Assembly (NCBI GenBank): GCA_963575745.1
Contig: CAUYUJ010018065.1
Location: forward strand, 73,501-137,500
DNA from: Prorocentrum cordatum
Lineage: Eukaryota; Sar; Dinophyceae; Prorocentrales; Prorocentraceae
Direction of reading: 5' to 3'
DNA: 64,000 nt
In this document: piece by piece, positions 33,291-43,588 of the stretch
Numbering within the stretch: the stretch's first letter is position 1
Layout: each line of letters opens with the position of its first letter
Position numbers and translations under genes: made by a program
The notes under the pieces: generated by a model
Seen by the model: only the letters and a program-made list of their open reading frames with translations
Database searches by the model: none
What the model was told of the DNA's origin: nothing

Positions 33291-33761
33291 GTGCCGAATG
33301 CTTGGGAAGCAACGAAACGATTCAACCATGTTCTGGGCTATCCGAAACTGTCTCGTGTCTCTTGCGGCGTCTCGTGGAGCCCATAGTGTGTTTCTCCTGG
33401 GTCAGGCCATTCGGGGTCGCTCTGATCATGGAGGCCTCATGGACCGTCCTGGCAGCGTTTGGTGGCTCATGTTGGTCGTCTAGGCGGCATCTCGGCGTCC
33501 TCTTGGGCCGTTGTGGACCTGCCCGGGCAGTTACATGGCACCCGCATCCTCTGTGGGCCTCATGGTAAAAATCACGATCGGGGGTGTGAGCTTTTGTTTG
33601 CCTCTGGGGGCCATCACCGGTCCCCCCAACCGGCAAGAAAAGCCGGTCCCAGGGTATGGGTCGAGACCATTGGGTGTCGACGTTGTGAAAAAAACATGGT
33701 GTCGGGGGTTTGGGCCTCACGCACTTCTCAGCCCGTCCCCCCACGTGACGACGCACGCCAG

Positions 33762-33967
33762 CACATTTCGAACGGGTTGGCGGATCATCCCCCTCGTCAA
33801 CGCTGTGGACACGTACTGGGTCGGCCGCATGGGCAGCGCCCTCGCCCTGGCCGGGCAGGGGGCCGCCAACCAGGTGTTCAGCTCGATCTTCTGGGTCATC
33901 GCGTTCCTCCCCTCCGTGACGACCCCCCTGGTGGCGAAGGCCGCCGCGTCCGGCAACGAGGATCTAG
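33762..33967 (+). CDS. MATE transporter exon 2
   Basis: The frame reads IIPLVNAVDTYWVGRMG, the conserved first-helix motif of plastid-type MATE proteins (usually PLVGAVDTFWVGRMG), then LAGQGAANQVFSSIFWVIAF and TTPLVAKAAASGNEDLE across the second helix. The acceptor AG at 33,760-33,761 follows a pyrimidine-rich stretch and keeps the phase left by exon 1, but it adds seven residues (TFRTGWR) that homologs lack. A noncanonical acceptor closer to the isoleucines is possible. The donor is GC (33,968-33,969), phase 1. Confidence 0.85.
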
Positions 33968-34310
33968 GCTAAAACGACGCGAAGATCGGGACAAAATCGG
34001 ATCGGGATAACTCGAAATCTCTGAGAATCGGCGGGTTTGGAGGATGTATTGGGCGCCGCGGCCGCTCCAAAGCGTTCCGGAACGCTCTGAGAGCGCTCCG
34101 GAACGCTCTGGAGCGATTTATCCCGATCTTAGCCCTGTTTTATAGGCCTCCCAGGTAGGGTCCGAGCAGATGGGATCGGAGGAACGCGTTGCATCGCCGA
34201 TGCGGTTCGCTGTACAGCCCGATGTTCTCGACGCCGACGGCGCCGGTGCACCGGCGATGCGGCGCGATCCTCCGGCCCCGCCTGCTCGGACCCCATCTGG
34301 AGGCCTCTAG
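33968..34310 (+). mobile_element. Intron 2: introner-like hairpin carrying a nested transposon
   Basis: Removing 33,968-34,310 joins GATCTAG to AGGAAGAG in frame (residues NEDLEEEARNRVCEAAF), as MATE homologs require. Without its insert the intron is one 168-bp palindrome: its left end TAGGCCTCCC and its right end GGAGGCCTCTAG are complementary, as are GGGTCCGAGCAG and CTGCTCGGACCC farther in. Both edges carry CTAG (33,964-33,967 and 34,307-34,310). Palindromic introns with duplicated edges and GC-AG sites fit introner elements known from dinoflagellates. Confidence 0.8.
33970..34142 (-). mobile_element. 173-bp inverted-repeat element, family 1, copy B (nested)
   Basis: Inverted relative to copy A and almost identical to it (three mismatches by eye in 173 bp). 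TAGGC flanks both sides (33,965-33,969 and 34,143-34,147), a perfect 5-bp target duplication. It lies inside the hairpin that forms intron 2, close to the GC donor. The duplication leaves a GC donor on the exon side unchanged. Confidence 0.92.
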
Positions 34311-35140
34311 AGGAAGAGGCGCGCAACCGCGTGTGCGAGGCGGCCTTCCTGGCGGCCATCATGGGCTCGCTCGGCGCCTCGCTGCTGGCGTTCGGCACGC
34401 CGCGGGCGCTGTCGCTGGTGCTGGAGCCCGGCGCCCCCGCCGCCGAGTTCGCGCTGCCGTACCTGCGGATCCGGGCGCTGTCGTTCGTGCCCGCGCTGCT
34501 CTCCACCGTCGGCTTCGCCTCCTTCCGCGGCGTCATGGACACGGTCACGCCCCTGCGGGTGGTGGCTTTCTCCAACATGCTGAACATCGTGCTGGACCCT
34601 GTGCTGATCTTCTGGGCGGGGTGGGGCATCACCGGCGCGGCCGCCGCCACCGTGCTCGCGGAGGTGGTGGCCGGCACTACCTACGCGGCGTTGCTGTTCC
34701 GCCGGCGGCTCATGACCTGGAAGTCCCTGCTGCGGGTCCCGACCCTGAAGCGCCTCGGACCCCTGCTGAGGGGGGGCGCGACGGTGCAGATACGGACCCT
34801 CGCGCTGAACACCGCCTTCGTGTTCGCCACGCGCCGGGCGCAGTCCATCGACGCCTCCGGGGTCTCCGCGGCGGCCTACGCCATCTCCATGCAGTTCTGG
34901 CAGCTGGGCGGCGTCGTGCTCTTCGCGCTGCAGGGCAGCGCCTCGATCCTCGTGCCGGCGGAGCTGGCGCGGGCGGGCGGCGGCCCGGGGGCGGCGCGGG
35001 CGGTCGCCGACAGGCTGCTGGTCCTCGGGCTGTGCCTCGGGGCGATGGTCGGCTGCGGGCAGCTGTGCGCCCTGCCGCTGCTCGGGGCCTTCTCCGCGCT
35101 GCCGGAGGTGCAGTCCGCGGCCGTGACGCCCGTGGCCATC
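34311..35140 (+). CDS. MATE transporter exon 3: main body of the transport domain
   Basis: MATE proteins are 12-helix exporters that couple extrusion of cationic or organic solutes to H+ or Na+ entry. This exon covers about helices 3-11: VCEAAFLAAIMGSLGASLLA, then PYLRIRALSFVPALLSTVGF, the family motif FRGVMDTVTPL, NMLNIVLDPVLIFWAGWGIT, LRGGATVQIRTLALNTAFVF, and AYAISMQFWQLGGVVLFALQ. With exon 1 it makes a protein of about 585 residues, and the presequence points to a plastid membrane. The substrate cannot be told. The 5' edge is set by the AG at 34,309-34,310. The 3' edge is unresolved: homology fades near PVAI (about 35,140), just before the TAC repeat. Confidence 0.9.
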
Positions 35141-35175
35141 CCCACGCCGGGGGGGCGCAGCCACGCCTGCCCGCC

Positions 35176-35500
<325 letters not shown>

Positions 35501-35761
35501 TGCGGCGCCCGCGAGGATCTCGTGGGCGGCGGTCCAGAGGTGGAGCCCGGAGGGATGGGGACCTGAGGATGGGAAGGGAGCCAAGCATGGATTCCTACTG
35601 TTGGAGGCACCTCGGCCTCAGGGCCCCATCCCTCGGGGCCCCACCTTCAGATCGCCAGCGTGGGGCGTGGGGCGAGCACGCCTTCCCGCCCCCCGAGGGC
35701 GGGGAAGGGCAGCGTCCGACGCCTGGCGAGGTCCTTGGGGGGGTGCACGTCCCCAAGCCAG

Positions 35762-36087
35762 CGGGCGGGTGTACGTCTCCGGCGTGGGCCGTCGCCTCTG
35801 TCATGTCCATTTTCGCTGGCGTGGTCTTCGCAGGGGAGGGCATCATGATAGGCCAGAGCGCGTGGGGGGCCCTCGCGCTGCTGACCGTCATCTCGGCCTC
35901 GGGCATGATGGCGTGCCTCGAGGTCTCGAAGCGGCTGGGGCTGGGGCTCTCCGGCGTGTGGCTCTCCATCTTCGTCTTCAACGTCCTGAACCTCGCCGGA
36001 GTGCTGTTCCATCACCTGGTCGTCAGCCCGAGGAGGGAGCGGCGGCTGGACCAGGACACGAGCGGGTGGGTCGAGAAGAGGCCCTGA
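35762..36087 (+). CDS. MATE transporter exon 4: C-terminus
   Basis: Reads AWAVASVMSIFAGVVFAGEG, IMIGQSAWGALALLTVISAS and LSGVWLSIFVFNVLNLAGVL, the last helices of a MATE protein, then a basic tail and TGA at 36,085-36,087. FAGVVFAGEGIMIG matches the conserved helix after the exon 3 end. An AG at 35,760-35,761 is a possible acceptor (phase 1), but no good matching donor was found in exon 3, so the edge may differ by some tens of bases. Confidence 0.8.
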
Positions 36088-36195
36088 CAGGCGGGAGGGG
36101 CCCGCGCCCGCGCCCCCCGGCCAGGTGCCCGGCGGCGCGCTGCGCCGCGGCCGCCCCCGCTCGGATCGCGCGTTTGGGAGGCAGGACCGAGGCAC

Positions 36196-36620
36196 GGGCG
36201 GGTGCGCGATGCTGGAAGGAAGAAGGCTCTGAGTCGGGCCTGTCCCTCTAGGGGAGATTCAAAGATTGGCCAAAAAATCAGCCTGGGGACGAGTGGTTTG
36301 TCGTTTCACCTTTCTGGGGGGATGTGTTTTGAGTACTTCTATGTTTTTCATGGTTCGTCCACGGTCCGCCTGTAGGGGGACACCCGACTTAATAGAAGTC
36401 CTGAGTCGCGGGCGGGGGGGAGTCGAAAGTGCTCCGAGGTATTGGATGCAGGGGGTGGCCTCCCTCAGATGCGGCGCGTCGTGGGCGTCGGTGCCCCGCT
36501 CGTCCCGAGCGGCCGCCGAAGAGCCGAGCTGTGACCCGAAAGCCGAGGGGCGAGGTGAAGGGGGGATCGGCTCAGGGAGGGGGGGGGCGCACCGACCCAC
36601 CAGCACCCACCGATCGCCGA
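36196..36620 (+). repeat. Dispersed repeat shared with 50.6 and 49.2 kb
   Basis: GCGGGTGCGCGATGCTGGAA, AGCGGCCGCCGAAGAGCCGA and GGGGGATCGGCTCAGGGAGG blocks recur in the same order at 50,588-50,880, and the last part also at 49,210-49,345. The 3' untranslated end of the MATE gene probably runs into this repeat. From 36,620 to 37,365 nothing is recognised. Confidence 0.75.
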
Positions 36621-37369
36621 CGGGGGCCAGATCGCCCTGGCACACCCGGGAAGGCGCGGCTTCGCGAGGGGCCCCTCGCCGGGGCCGTCCACCTGTCCAT
36701 TCCACGGGCGCCCTGCGCGGCCAGGGGCCCCGGGCGGGGGAGTAAAGAGCCAGCACGGAGGCCTCAGGAGCCGCAGCGCCGGTGCCCGACCTGTGGCATC
36801 GGTACAGGCATCAGACCAGCAAGTTCCGTCGACTGCGCCCACGGCTCTGCAGCGGCAGGGCGCGCAGAGCACGCGCAGTGCCCCTTGGGAGCGGTGCCCG
36901 TGCTGCTAAGGGGACAGCGGTCTCAGCGTCGGAGCTGGAGGCGCGCCTCCAGGACCGGAGTGGAGGTGTGCGGAGGGAGCGCCGGCTCTCCGAGGAAACA
37001 GGGGTGGGAGGTGCAGGGCTGCGTCTTCGGTTCCGAGGGGGCCCTTCCTGGGCCCCGGGGCAGTCCAAAAGTCAAGGATGAGAAAAAGACCGTCCCCAGG
37101 GAAGTCGCGTGGTGGAAGAGTCGCGGCCTCGGATCTTTTTCTGGGAGTGCGGCGGAAGCAGGCTGGCACAGGGCCTTCTCGGGGAGAGGTCCTGCAGAGG
37201 GCAGTGCGTGCCCGAGGCTGCGCCTGGAGCAGCGCCACCACGGCCACCCTTGCGCCTGCAGGGCGCCGGCACGCTCGGAGCCCGTCCCGCGTGAGAGCAG
37301 CGCCGGCAGCGGGGTGGCCGCCGGGCGCGAGCCGGCACGCTGGGAGCGGGCTCCCTGGCGGGGTCACTG

Positions 37370-37565
37370 TCGGGCCGGACGAAAGGGGGGGATTGGGAAA
37401 GGGGGGGGTTACGAAATCTGCTGCGTGTAGCTGGTTTCGGCCCCACCGAGGGGCCCATTCCTCGATACATGGGCGCCTCCGGCGCCGGGAGGCGCCGGGA
37501 AAATCAGCTACGTGAGCTGATTCTCAACCCCCCCCTTTGTTATCCCCCCCTTTCGCCCGACCCGA
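37370..37565. mobile_element. 196-bp inverted-repeat element, family 3
   Basis: Ends are TCGGGCCGGACGAAAGGGG and CCCCTTTCGCCCGACCCGA, and the inverted repeats extend about 45 bp at roughly 80% by eye. CACTG lies directly outside both ends (37,365-37,369 and 37,566-37,570), a perfect 5-bp target duplication. No ORF of note. One copy in the window. Confidence 0.88.
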
Positions 37566-37665
37566 CACTGGCAGCAGAGTTGGGGCCGCGCGAAGTGCAC
37601 TGTAAGCGAGCGGGCGCGCTCGGAGCGAGCCTCCCGTGAGCAGCGCTGGCCGTGCGAGGGGCGGC

Positions 37666-37810
37666 AGGGTCAGGAGGGAAAAAACACACAGGCACAATGA
37701 ATCGTCGATCCCCCGGAGAATATGGGAAAATATGGGAAGTGGGGGGGGAGACCAAAAACCCAGAAAACGTGGGAGAGTATGGTTCTGTGTGTCTATCTGT
37801 TTGTGTGTCC
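37666..37810 (-). repeat. Dispersed 120-bp repeat (reverse copy)
   Basis: On the minus strand it reads GGTCTCCCCCCCCACTTCCC, then TCCCATATTCTCCGGGGGAT and CGATTCATTGTGCCTGTGTG. Forward copies lie at 49,060-49,180 and 55,085-55,190. In all three places a family-2 element or another composite repeat is nearby. Confidence 0.75.
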
Positions 37811-37959
37811 CAGTTCCCCTTCATAGGGGGGAGCGGGGGCACATCTGGAGCCAGGCCTGTGGCAAGGAGCGACGGCGGCGTGGCGTGCGCCTGGCAGCGG
37901 GCCAGCACGCCCCCGAGGCTCCCGCGAGGGGCACGGGAGGTGCAGAGGCCCAGGCTTGG

Positions 37960-38075
37960 CATCGCTCGGACAGTTGCATTTTTCCTTCGGCGAGGACCAT
38001 CGAGGAGCATCCTTGGTCATTTGGTGGGAAAACCCAGAAAAAAAAAAACACAGGGAATGGACGTCCGAACGATTG
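37960..38075 (+). mobile_element. Short inverted-repeat element, family 2, copy 2
   Basis: Begins CATCGCTCGGAC and ends ACGTCCGAACGATTG, with the shared internal GAGGACCATCGAGGAGCATC. Confidence 0.8.
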
Positions 38076-38461
38076 CCAGCAGGGGGGTTGGAGCCAAGGA
38101 GTGGTGATTAGGATGTTCCAAGGTGGTTTTCACGTGTCGGGCCCTGGGAGGCGATATGCGTTCGACACTGCTTCGATCACCTTTTTTTCTGGGTGCTCGA
38201 AATAAGATTTGATATGTGGCCCTTAGGTACGATTGGAGCAACATAAAGTTATGATCGAAGAAGATGTTTAACAAGTATAGACTTCGGTCGGGCATGCCCC
38301 TCTACAGGAGGAATGCACAACAGCAGTAAAAGATAGTCTGGTGACGATATGTCGTGCTCCTATGACGATCATACTTGTTTCATCCGTATCTCAAAGTCCG
38401 CCTGCAGGGTAACACTCCCGCCCTGAGCACAGACCTCAATTCGCGGAGTTGCGCACAGGCG

Positions 38462-38705
38462 TCCTGGATCGGCGCTGGGCCCCCTTGCTTGAGCGAGCGA
38501 AGAACGGTAGAAAGTAAACTTGTTCGCGGTCGGGGGCGCCTGCCCCTGGGCGGCTGGAAAGTTTATACCCCTACGGTGGCACCGTAAGGGTAGAAACTTC
38601 CCAGCCGCCCCCGACAGCGAACAAGTTTATGTTTTATACCGTTCTTCGCCCGTTCATTGCCGGCGCCTCCGGCGCCGACCCTCGCCCCGCGCGCCAGCGA
38701 GGAGG
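38462..38705. mobile_element. Family-4 hairpin element split by another hairpin
   Basis: The outer parts TGGATCGGCGCTGGGCCCCC (38,465) and CGGCGCCTCCGGCGCC (about 38,660) with GCGCGCCAGCGAGG match the two arms of the hairpin at 39,008-39,103. The arms are separated by a complete second palindrome at 38,497-38,650. Confidence 0.6.
38497..38650. mobile_element. Palindromic element of about 154 bp
   Basis: Left arm CGAAGAACGGTAGAAAGTAA and AACTTGTTCGC pairs with right arm GCGAACAAGTT and ATACCGTTCTTCG. The centre pairs CCCTACGGTG with CACCGTAAGGG (about 38,569-38,590). Nested in a family-4 element. Confidence 0.85.
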
Positions 38706-38709
38706 CGAC

Positions 38710-38866
38710 GGCAGGAGCCGCCCAGGCGGCCCAGCCCTCGACAAGCTGCCTGCAGGGCGCTGCCGCGGGGCGCTCATTCGCCACGCCGTCCAGAGCAAGT
38801 GGCCCTCGTCGAAGGGGGAAAAGACGGCATACACCCTGCGAGATGCTTCAGACATCATGGGTTGAG
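38710..38866 (+). other. Weak coding candidate
   Basis: A frame reading KLPAGRCRGALIRHAVQSKW followed by about 20 more residues ends in TGA at 38,863-38,865. Composition looks protein-like but no family was recognised and nothing adjoining supports it. Confidence 0.15.
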
Positions 38867-38983
38867 AAATGCATAGTCTCAGAATTTGGATGAAAACCCG
38901 GAATTCCGATTGAAATCTTAGGATTTACATTGAAACGTTGAGAATCATCGAGAGTGTGGCCGAAAACTGAAGTTTTCGGCGCT

Positions 38984-39120
38984 CCGCGCTGGGCGCTCCG
39001 CGAGGGCTTCTTGGGTCTGCGCTGGGCCCCCCCGGCGGCGCCTCCAGCGCCGCTCCGGGCGCGCTCCGCGCGCCAGGGAGGGGGTCCAGCGCAGATCCAA
39101 GAAATCCGCGCGGAGCGCCA
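38984..39120. mobile_element. Family-4 hairpin element
   Basis: Arms GGCGCTCCGCGAGGGCTTCT, TGGGTCTGCGCTGGGCCCCC against GGGTCCAGCGCAGATCCAAG, AAATCCGCGCGGAGCGCC. A second copy lies at 49,934-50,063 and a split one at 38,462-38,705. Confidence 0.8.
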
Positions 39121-40145
39121 CAAGTCCCTGTTTGTGCCGTTTTTCTTCTTCTATCTCAGAGGTCTCTGCCCTGTCCGTACCTCAGGGGCTCTGGAAGGGG
39201 GGGGGGCGACTCGGGAGTGGGGGGGAGCCTTGAATCGCCCAGTCGCCGCCAGTCGGGGCTTGGGTGCCATGCCTTGCCCCGTGGTGTGCGGCTTCGCCGT
39301 CGGCGGCACGTTGCGACGAGAAAGTGAAGGAAGAGAGAAGGAGGAGATAGAAAAACGGCATGAGGATGTCGGAGGAGGGGTAGGAAGAGGTAGGGAAAAG
39401 AGGACAAGGGGAAGGGATCGGATCGGATCGACTCGGCAGGAGGAAGCGTCATGCCCCGCAGCGCCGTCCCGGGGGGAGGGAAGGAGGAGGAAGAGAGGAC
39501 TTGTTGGGGACCTCGCGGCATGGGGGCGGGGTGCACATGCTTGGCGATGTGAACAAATCGCAGGTCCGCGACTGTCCCGGCAGCATCCCAGCGTTGCCGC
39601 ACTGACCCATTCCCACGCCGAAACGCTCAGCGCGGACAGCACGACGATCATTGTCATTGTCCATGTGATTGCCCTTGCACAAGCTAGGGAAGGTAATGAG
39701 TGATACGGTACGGGGACAGGTTAGCCGCGGCCGCTTTCAAAGGATCCGGAGCTGCAGCCCATGGATCAGCAGGAGCGTCGGTCGCAGATGGTAAGTACAC
39801 GAACCTCATGGGCAGCAGTTGGCTGTGCCAGGCAGCCAGCGTCGGCAGAAGACCGAGGGTCATTCTCTTTTCCGTGCACTCGACCTTCTTCTTGCCCTTG
39901 CCAGGGCCGGGGAAATCTCCTCGGCCTCGGCAGCAGGAGCACCTGCGTGACAACGCACCTCACGAGGAGGCTGAACCGCCGAAACACCATCAGGAAGAGC
40001 GGGGACCAGTCCGTAGCCGCGCCGCGGTCTTGGTCAAGATAGCCATGGCGATTGGGTTGTTGAGCGCATAGATCCCGGCGGGCCACCGTCAGGGCAGCAC
40101 CGAGCAAGGTGGGGCGGCACCCCCGCTGTTCTCGGACGGGGCTAC
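39121..40145. other. No gene recognised
   Basis: About 1 kb of mixed DNA. Overlapping frames on both strands (for example 39,156-39,602 minus, 39,700-40,071 plus) show no known domain. Confidence 0.4.
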
Positions 40146-40277
40146 GACGAGGATAAATCCGTTCCAGAGCGTTCCAGAACGCCCTCAGAGCGTTCCGGCT
40201 GCGGCGCCCGAGACATCCTCCAGAGCTGCCGGATCTCAAAGATTCTCAACTTGTCCTCACCCGATGCTATCCTCGTC
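40146..40277 (+). mobile_element. Diverged relative of family-1 element
   Basis: Ends GACGAGGATA and TATCCTCGTC. The interior shares CGTTCCAGAGCGTTCCAGA, CTCAGAGCGTTCCGG and CGGCGCCC with the 173-bp elements, in the same order. Shorter (132 bp) and no clear target duplication. Confidence 0.65.
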
Positions 40278-40574
40278 CTGGCTTCGTCTTGTGCTGAAAG
40301 GCTGCGAGGGCTCGCGGCAGCGAATGCACAGCCCGAGCCTCAGCCCACGCAGATGCGCGCGATGGTCGGGGGCAGCACGGCGCAGCGGGAGCGGGGCGGG
40401 GAGGGTGGAGCGGAGGCCCGAGGAACTGCTGGCGCTGGCTCCTTGGCCAAGCCGATCTGAGCTGACGCTAGGAGGAGAGAGGAGGGAGGGAGGGGGGGGG
40501 AAGTACGACAACGACGGGGTCTCATCTTGGGGACTTGAACGGCCCTCCTCCCGCCTCCTCCCCTTCCTCCTCCG

Positions 40575-40930
40575 GATTTCCCGGAATCCTGATCGCTTGG
40601 GTTGTTGAATATGTTTGGCCCTCAGAATTTTAGAATGTGTGTTGCACCTAAAGATCAACAAAACATGTATATTTCTAATGCTGAAGAATTCTAAAGTTGT
40701 GTTGGTTTTGGATTCGTTGGAACCCTGATCGCCTGGGTTGTGGAATATTCCAGGCCCTCTGATTTTTAGATTATTTCACAAATTCTTTCAAAACTGCAAA
40801 AGGTAAAAACAGCATAGATCTTCACATTGTTTTAACACTAAAAATTAAAAAATGTGTGTGGTTCCGGATTTCCCGGGATCCTGATCACCTGGGTTGTGGA
40901 ATATTCCAGGCCTCAGAATTCTAGAATCCA
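40575..40930 (+). repeat. AT-rich repeat of about 145 bp, three copies
   Basis: CCTGATCGCCTGGGTTGTGG plus AATATTCCAGGCCCTC recurs at about 40,588, 40,729 and 40,880, each followed by AT-rich DNA. Two further copies lie at 43,640-43,760. A TA dinucleotide run follows at 41,008-41,065. Confidence 0.85.
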
Positions 40931-41005
40931 GAATTTGCATTTAAAGACTCAATAAGTCAATACAATGTTAAATGTTTGATGTTTCAACATATATATACTA
41001 TAGTG

Positions 41006-41064
<59 letters not shown>

Positions 41065-41149
41065 TATATCATATGCCGGAATACCGGGGGCCAAGGCCCT
41101 GGGCCGGGACACCCTCCCGGATTCCCCCCCCTTTGGCCCCCCCCCCCCC

Positions 41150-42265
41150 CCCCTGGGGCCTCCCAGACAGCCCCAGAGAGCCCCCAGACGGTCCAAGAGG
41201 CGCCCCTGACGGCCTGAGATGGGCGAGAGAGGGGGGACTTCCACCTCGCATTCCGAGCCCCCCGCCCCAAGTCGACCCCCCAGACCGCCAGCAGGCCCCC
41301 AAGAGACCCAAAAGAGGCCCCAAGAGGCCCCAAACAGCTCCCAAGAGGCCCCCTAGAGGCTTCACAAGTGGCACCCCCGAGAAGCATGCCAAGAGACCCC
41401 AAACAGGTTCCCAGAAGCCTCTGACCCACAATCCAGGCACGGTGGCAGCATGAGCCGAAGGCCCGTAGATCCGCCGCCCCCTGCTTGCAGGGGTGCACGG
41501 CGTGCTGGATGATTCAGGTTTTGGTTTTGGTTCTTTTTCTAAAAGAACTTCCCAGTGGGCTTCGGCCCGTCCCGCCGGCCACCCGCAAATTTCTGAAAAC
41601 CCATCCTTCAATGCCCAAAAACGGCCGTTTCGCTCGGGACATCCTCAAAAAATCGCGAAGATGGCCCAAGATGGCCTCCAAGTCCGCCCGAGATGGTCCA
41701 AGACGGCCTCCAAAACGGCCCAAGAGAGTCCAAGACGGCCCAAGACGGCCCAAGAGGCCCCCCAGAGGCCTCCCAGACGGCCCAAGAGGCCTCCAAGAGG
41801 TCCTCCAGGAGAGTCCGAAGAGGCCAAAATCATTGATTTTCCATTGGTTTTTGAAGGATTTTGGCATTTGCGCCTTTTCGGCTCTCCGACGGCTCAAGAC
41901 GGCCCAAGAAGCCCCCAAGATCGCCCAAGAGGCCCCCAAGAGAGCCCCATGATGGCCCAAGTGGCCTCCAAGATGGCCCCTAGAGGGCCCCAAGAGGGCC
42001 CAAGAGGCCTCCAACACGCCCAAGATGGCCTCCAAGACGCCCAAGATGGCCTCCAAGACGGCCCTGGAGCATTCCAAGCGGGCCCCAAGTCGGCCCATAG
42101 AGGCCCCCCAAACGGCTTCCGACGGCTTCAGACGTGCCAGGAACCCACCAAGATGGCCGAAGTTGGCTCGAAGCTGGCCCGAGACGGCCCAAAAAGCCCC
42201 AAAGATCGCCCAAAGCTTGCCCAAGAGGCCTCCAAGACGGCCAAGATGACCTTCAAGATGCCCAC
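41150..42265 (-). repeat. GCC-TCTTGG tract 5, reverse orientation
   Basis: More than 1 kb of CCAAGACGGCC/CCAAGAGGCCC units. The spacer at about 41,828-41,880 holds AATCATTGATTTTCCATTGG, the reverse complement of the core found in tracts 2 and 8. A 299-codon frame across it is not a gene. Confidence 0.85.
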
Positions 42266-42559
42266 GTGTTCCCCGAAGGCTTTCCAAACCGATTCGGGGA
42301 ACACGTGGTCCGATGGCTTGGCAGGTCTGGCCTCAACGTTCGGCCACATAGGCGCTTCCACAAAGGCAGGGGGCGGCGGTGATTCGCCGTAGGCGTCTTC
42401 GATATGCATTCAAATTGCCTGGTGAAGGGCGCAACCTTCTACAGTCACGCGTAGCGCAGGGCGCGGCCCTCTCTTCATATACTGCGCGCCGCGGGGCAAT
42501 GCGGACAGGGGGCGTGCGCAGGCGCGCTGAACTCCTTGTTGTAGTCACGGTCCGCGTGA

Positions 42560-42770
42560 AGGGTGAACTGACTAATCTGGATGCACCCGCGGGAACACGC
42601 CCACTGACGCAGCAGGTGCAGCTCCCTGTGGGGCACCACCCGTGTGAGGCATGTGCCGAAATGGGCGGGGGGACGCCATGCGAAGTTGCCCATGGGCTCC
42701 ACAGGTGGAGCTCCTTCCGGGGCACGTTTCGCGTGAGGGGCGAACCAGATTCCACCAGAGAGGCAAACAA
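42560..42770 (-). repeat. Remnant of the 90-bp satellite
   Basis: GGGGCACCACCCGTGTGAGG, CATGTGCCGAAATGGGCGGG and CCACAGGTGGAGCTCC are reverse-complement forms of the 90-bp unit that makes up 47.7-48.4 and 54.0-55.0 kb. About two units. Confidence 0.75.
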
Positions 42771-42979
42771 ATCTTGGAGGAGATATTTTGGTGGCTTCGC
42801 AACGTCGCATCTGAACATGTGCTGATGGACGCGGTGCAGGAGCAGCAGCTGCCGGCGAATCATTGGTGGCAGTTAAAGGCTGCGTGGCTGCTACGGCAGC
42901 TACCAGGCTTCAGGTAAGAGGCCAGAGCCACGCGATGGAACCAACCGACATAAGCGTGTGATCCGTTGGCTATAAAAAG

Positions 42980-43150
42980 TGGCCCAAGATGGTATCAAGA
43001 CGGTCCCAGTACGGCCCGAAGAGATGTCCAAGATGGCCCAGGAGGCCCCCAAGGCGGCTCCCAAGCAGCCCAAAATACCCCGAAGACCGCATATCCAGCA
43101 TGCTTCCGAGAGGCTCCAAGACGGCCCAAAGACGGCTGGCAGTGGCCAGT
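42980..43150 (-). repeat. GCC-TCTTGG tract 6, reverse orientation
   Basis: Short block of CCAAGATGGCC and CCAAGACGGCCC units. From 43,150 to 43,545 nothing is recognised. Confidence 0.7.
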
Positions 43151-43549
43151 AAGTGTTTGAATGCCCTCGAGAAGCCAAAGTCATCGAACTTCATGCCCTG
43201 CCGGTGCGACCTGGAGGAGGTTCCTGGCCTTCGTTGCATAGTGGTTTGGCCCCAGATGCGTGGCGATGAGGGCGGGGCGGCCTTCGACGCACCCTGGCTC
43301 GGCCCTGGTGGCGTGTGCTACGGAGCCAGACTCGGACACCCCTCTTCTTTGCTCAGTTCCTCCTCCAGTCCCAGGGCGGATCGACAGAAGCGCAAGATGC
43401 GTAGAAGAAGCCCTCACGACTCCCCTTCACGTCGCCGGGATCCCCAAAGTTAATCGCCGCAGGTCCCATTACCACCCCCAAAGAAGCTCCAGAATCGCCT
43501 ATTCATGCTTCATTGTCAACTCGCGATGCGAGTTCCTTGGGCGCGGCTA

Positions 43550-43588
43550 GAACCTAAGCGCGCGCAAAGCGCGCGCGTGGTTCTACTG
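43550..43588. repeat. Short perfect-ended palindrome
   Basis: TAGAACC and GGTTCTA bracket GCGCGCGC and GCGCGCGCG arms around CAAA. A variant is at 57,563-57,606 (AGCGCGCGCGAATCGCGCGC with TGGTTCTA). Two copies suggest a small mobile or structural palindrome. Confidence 0.7.

Noticed and set aside
41493-42392. 299-codon frame across the GCC-TCTTGG tract
   Set aside because: Its residues repeat with the 10-11 bp DNA unit and drift in frame; no domain.
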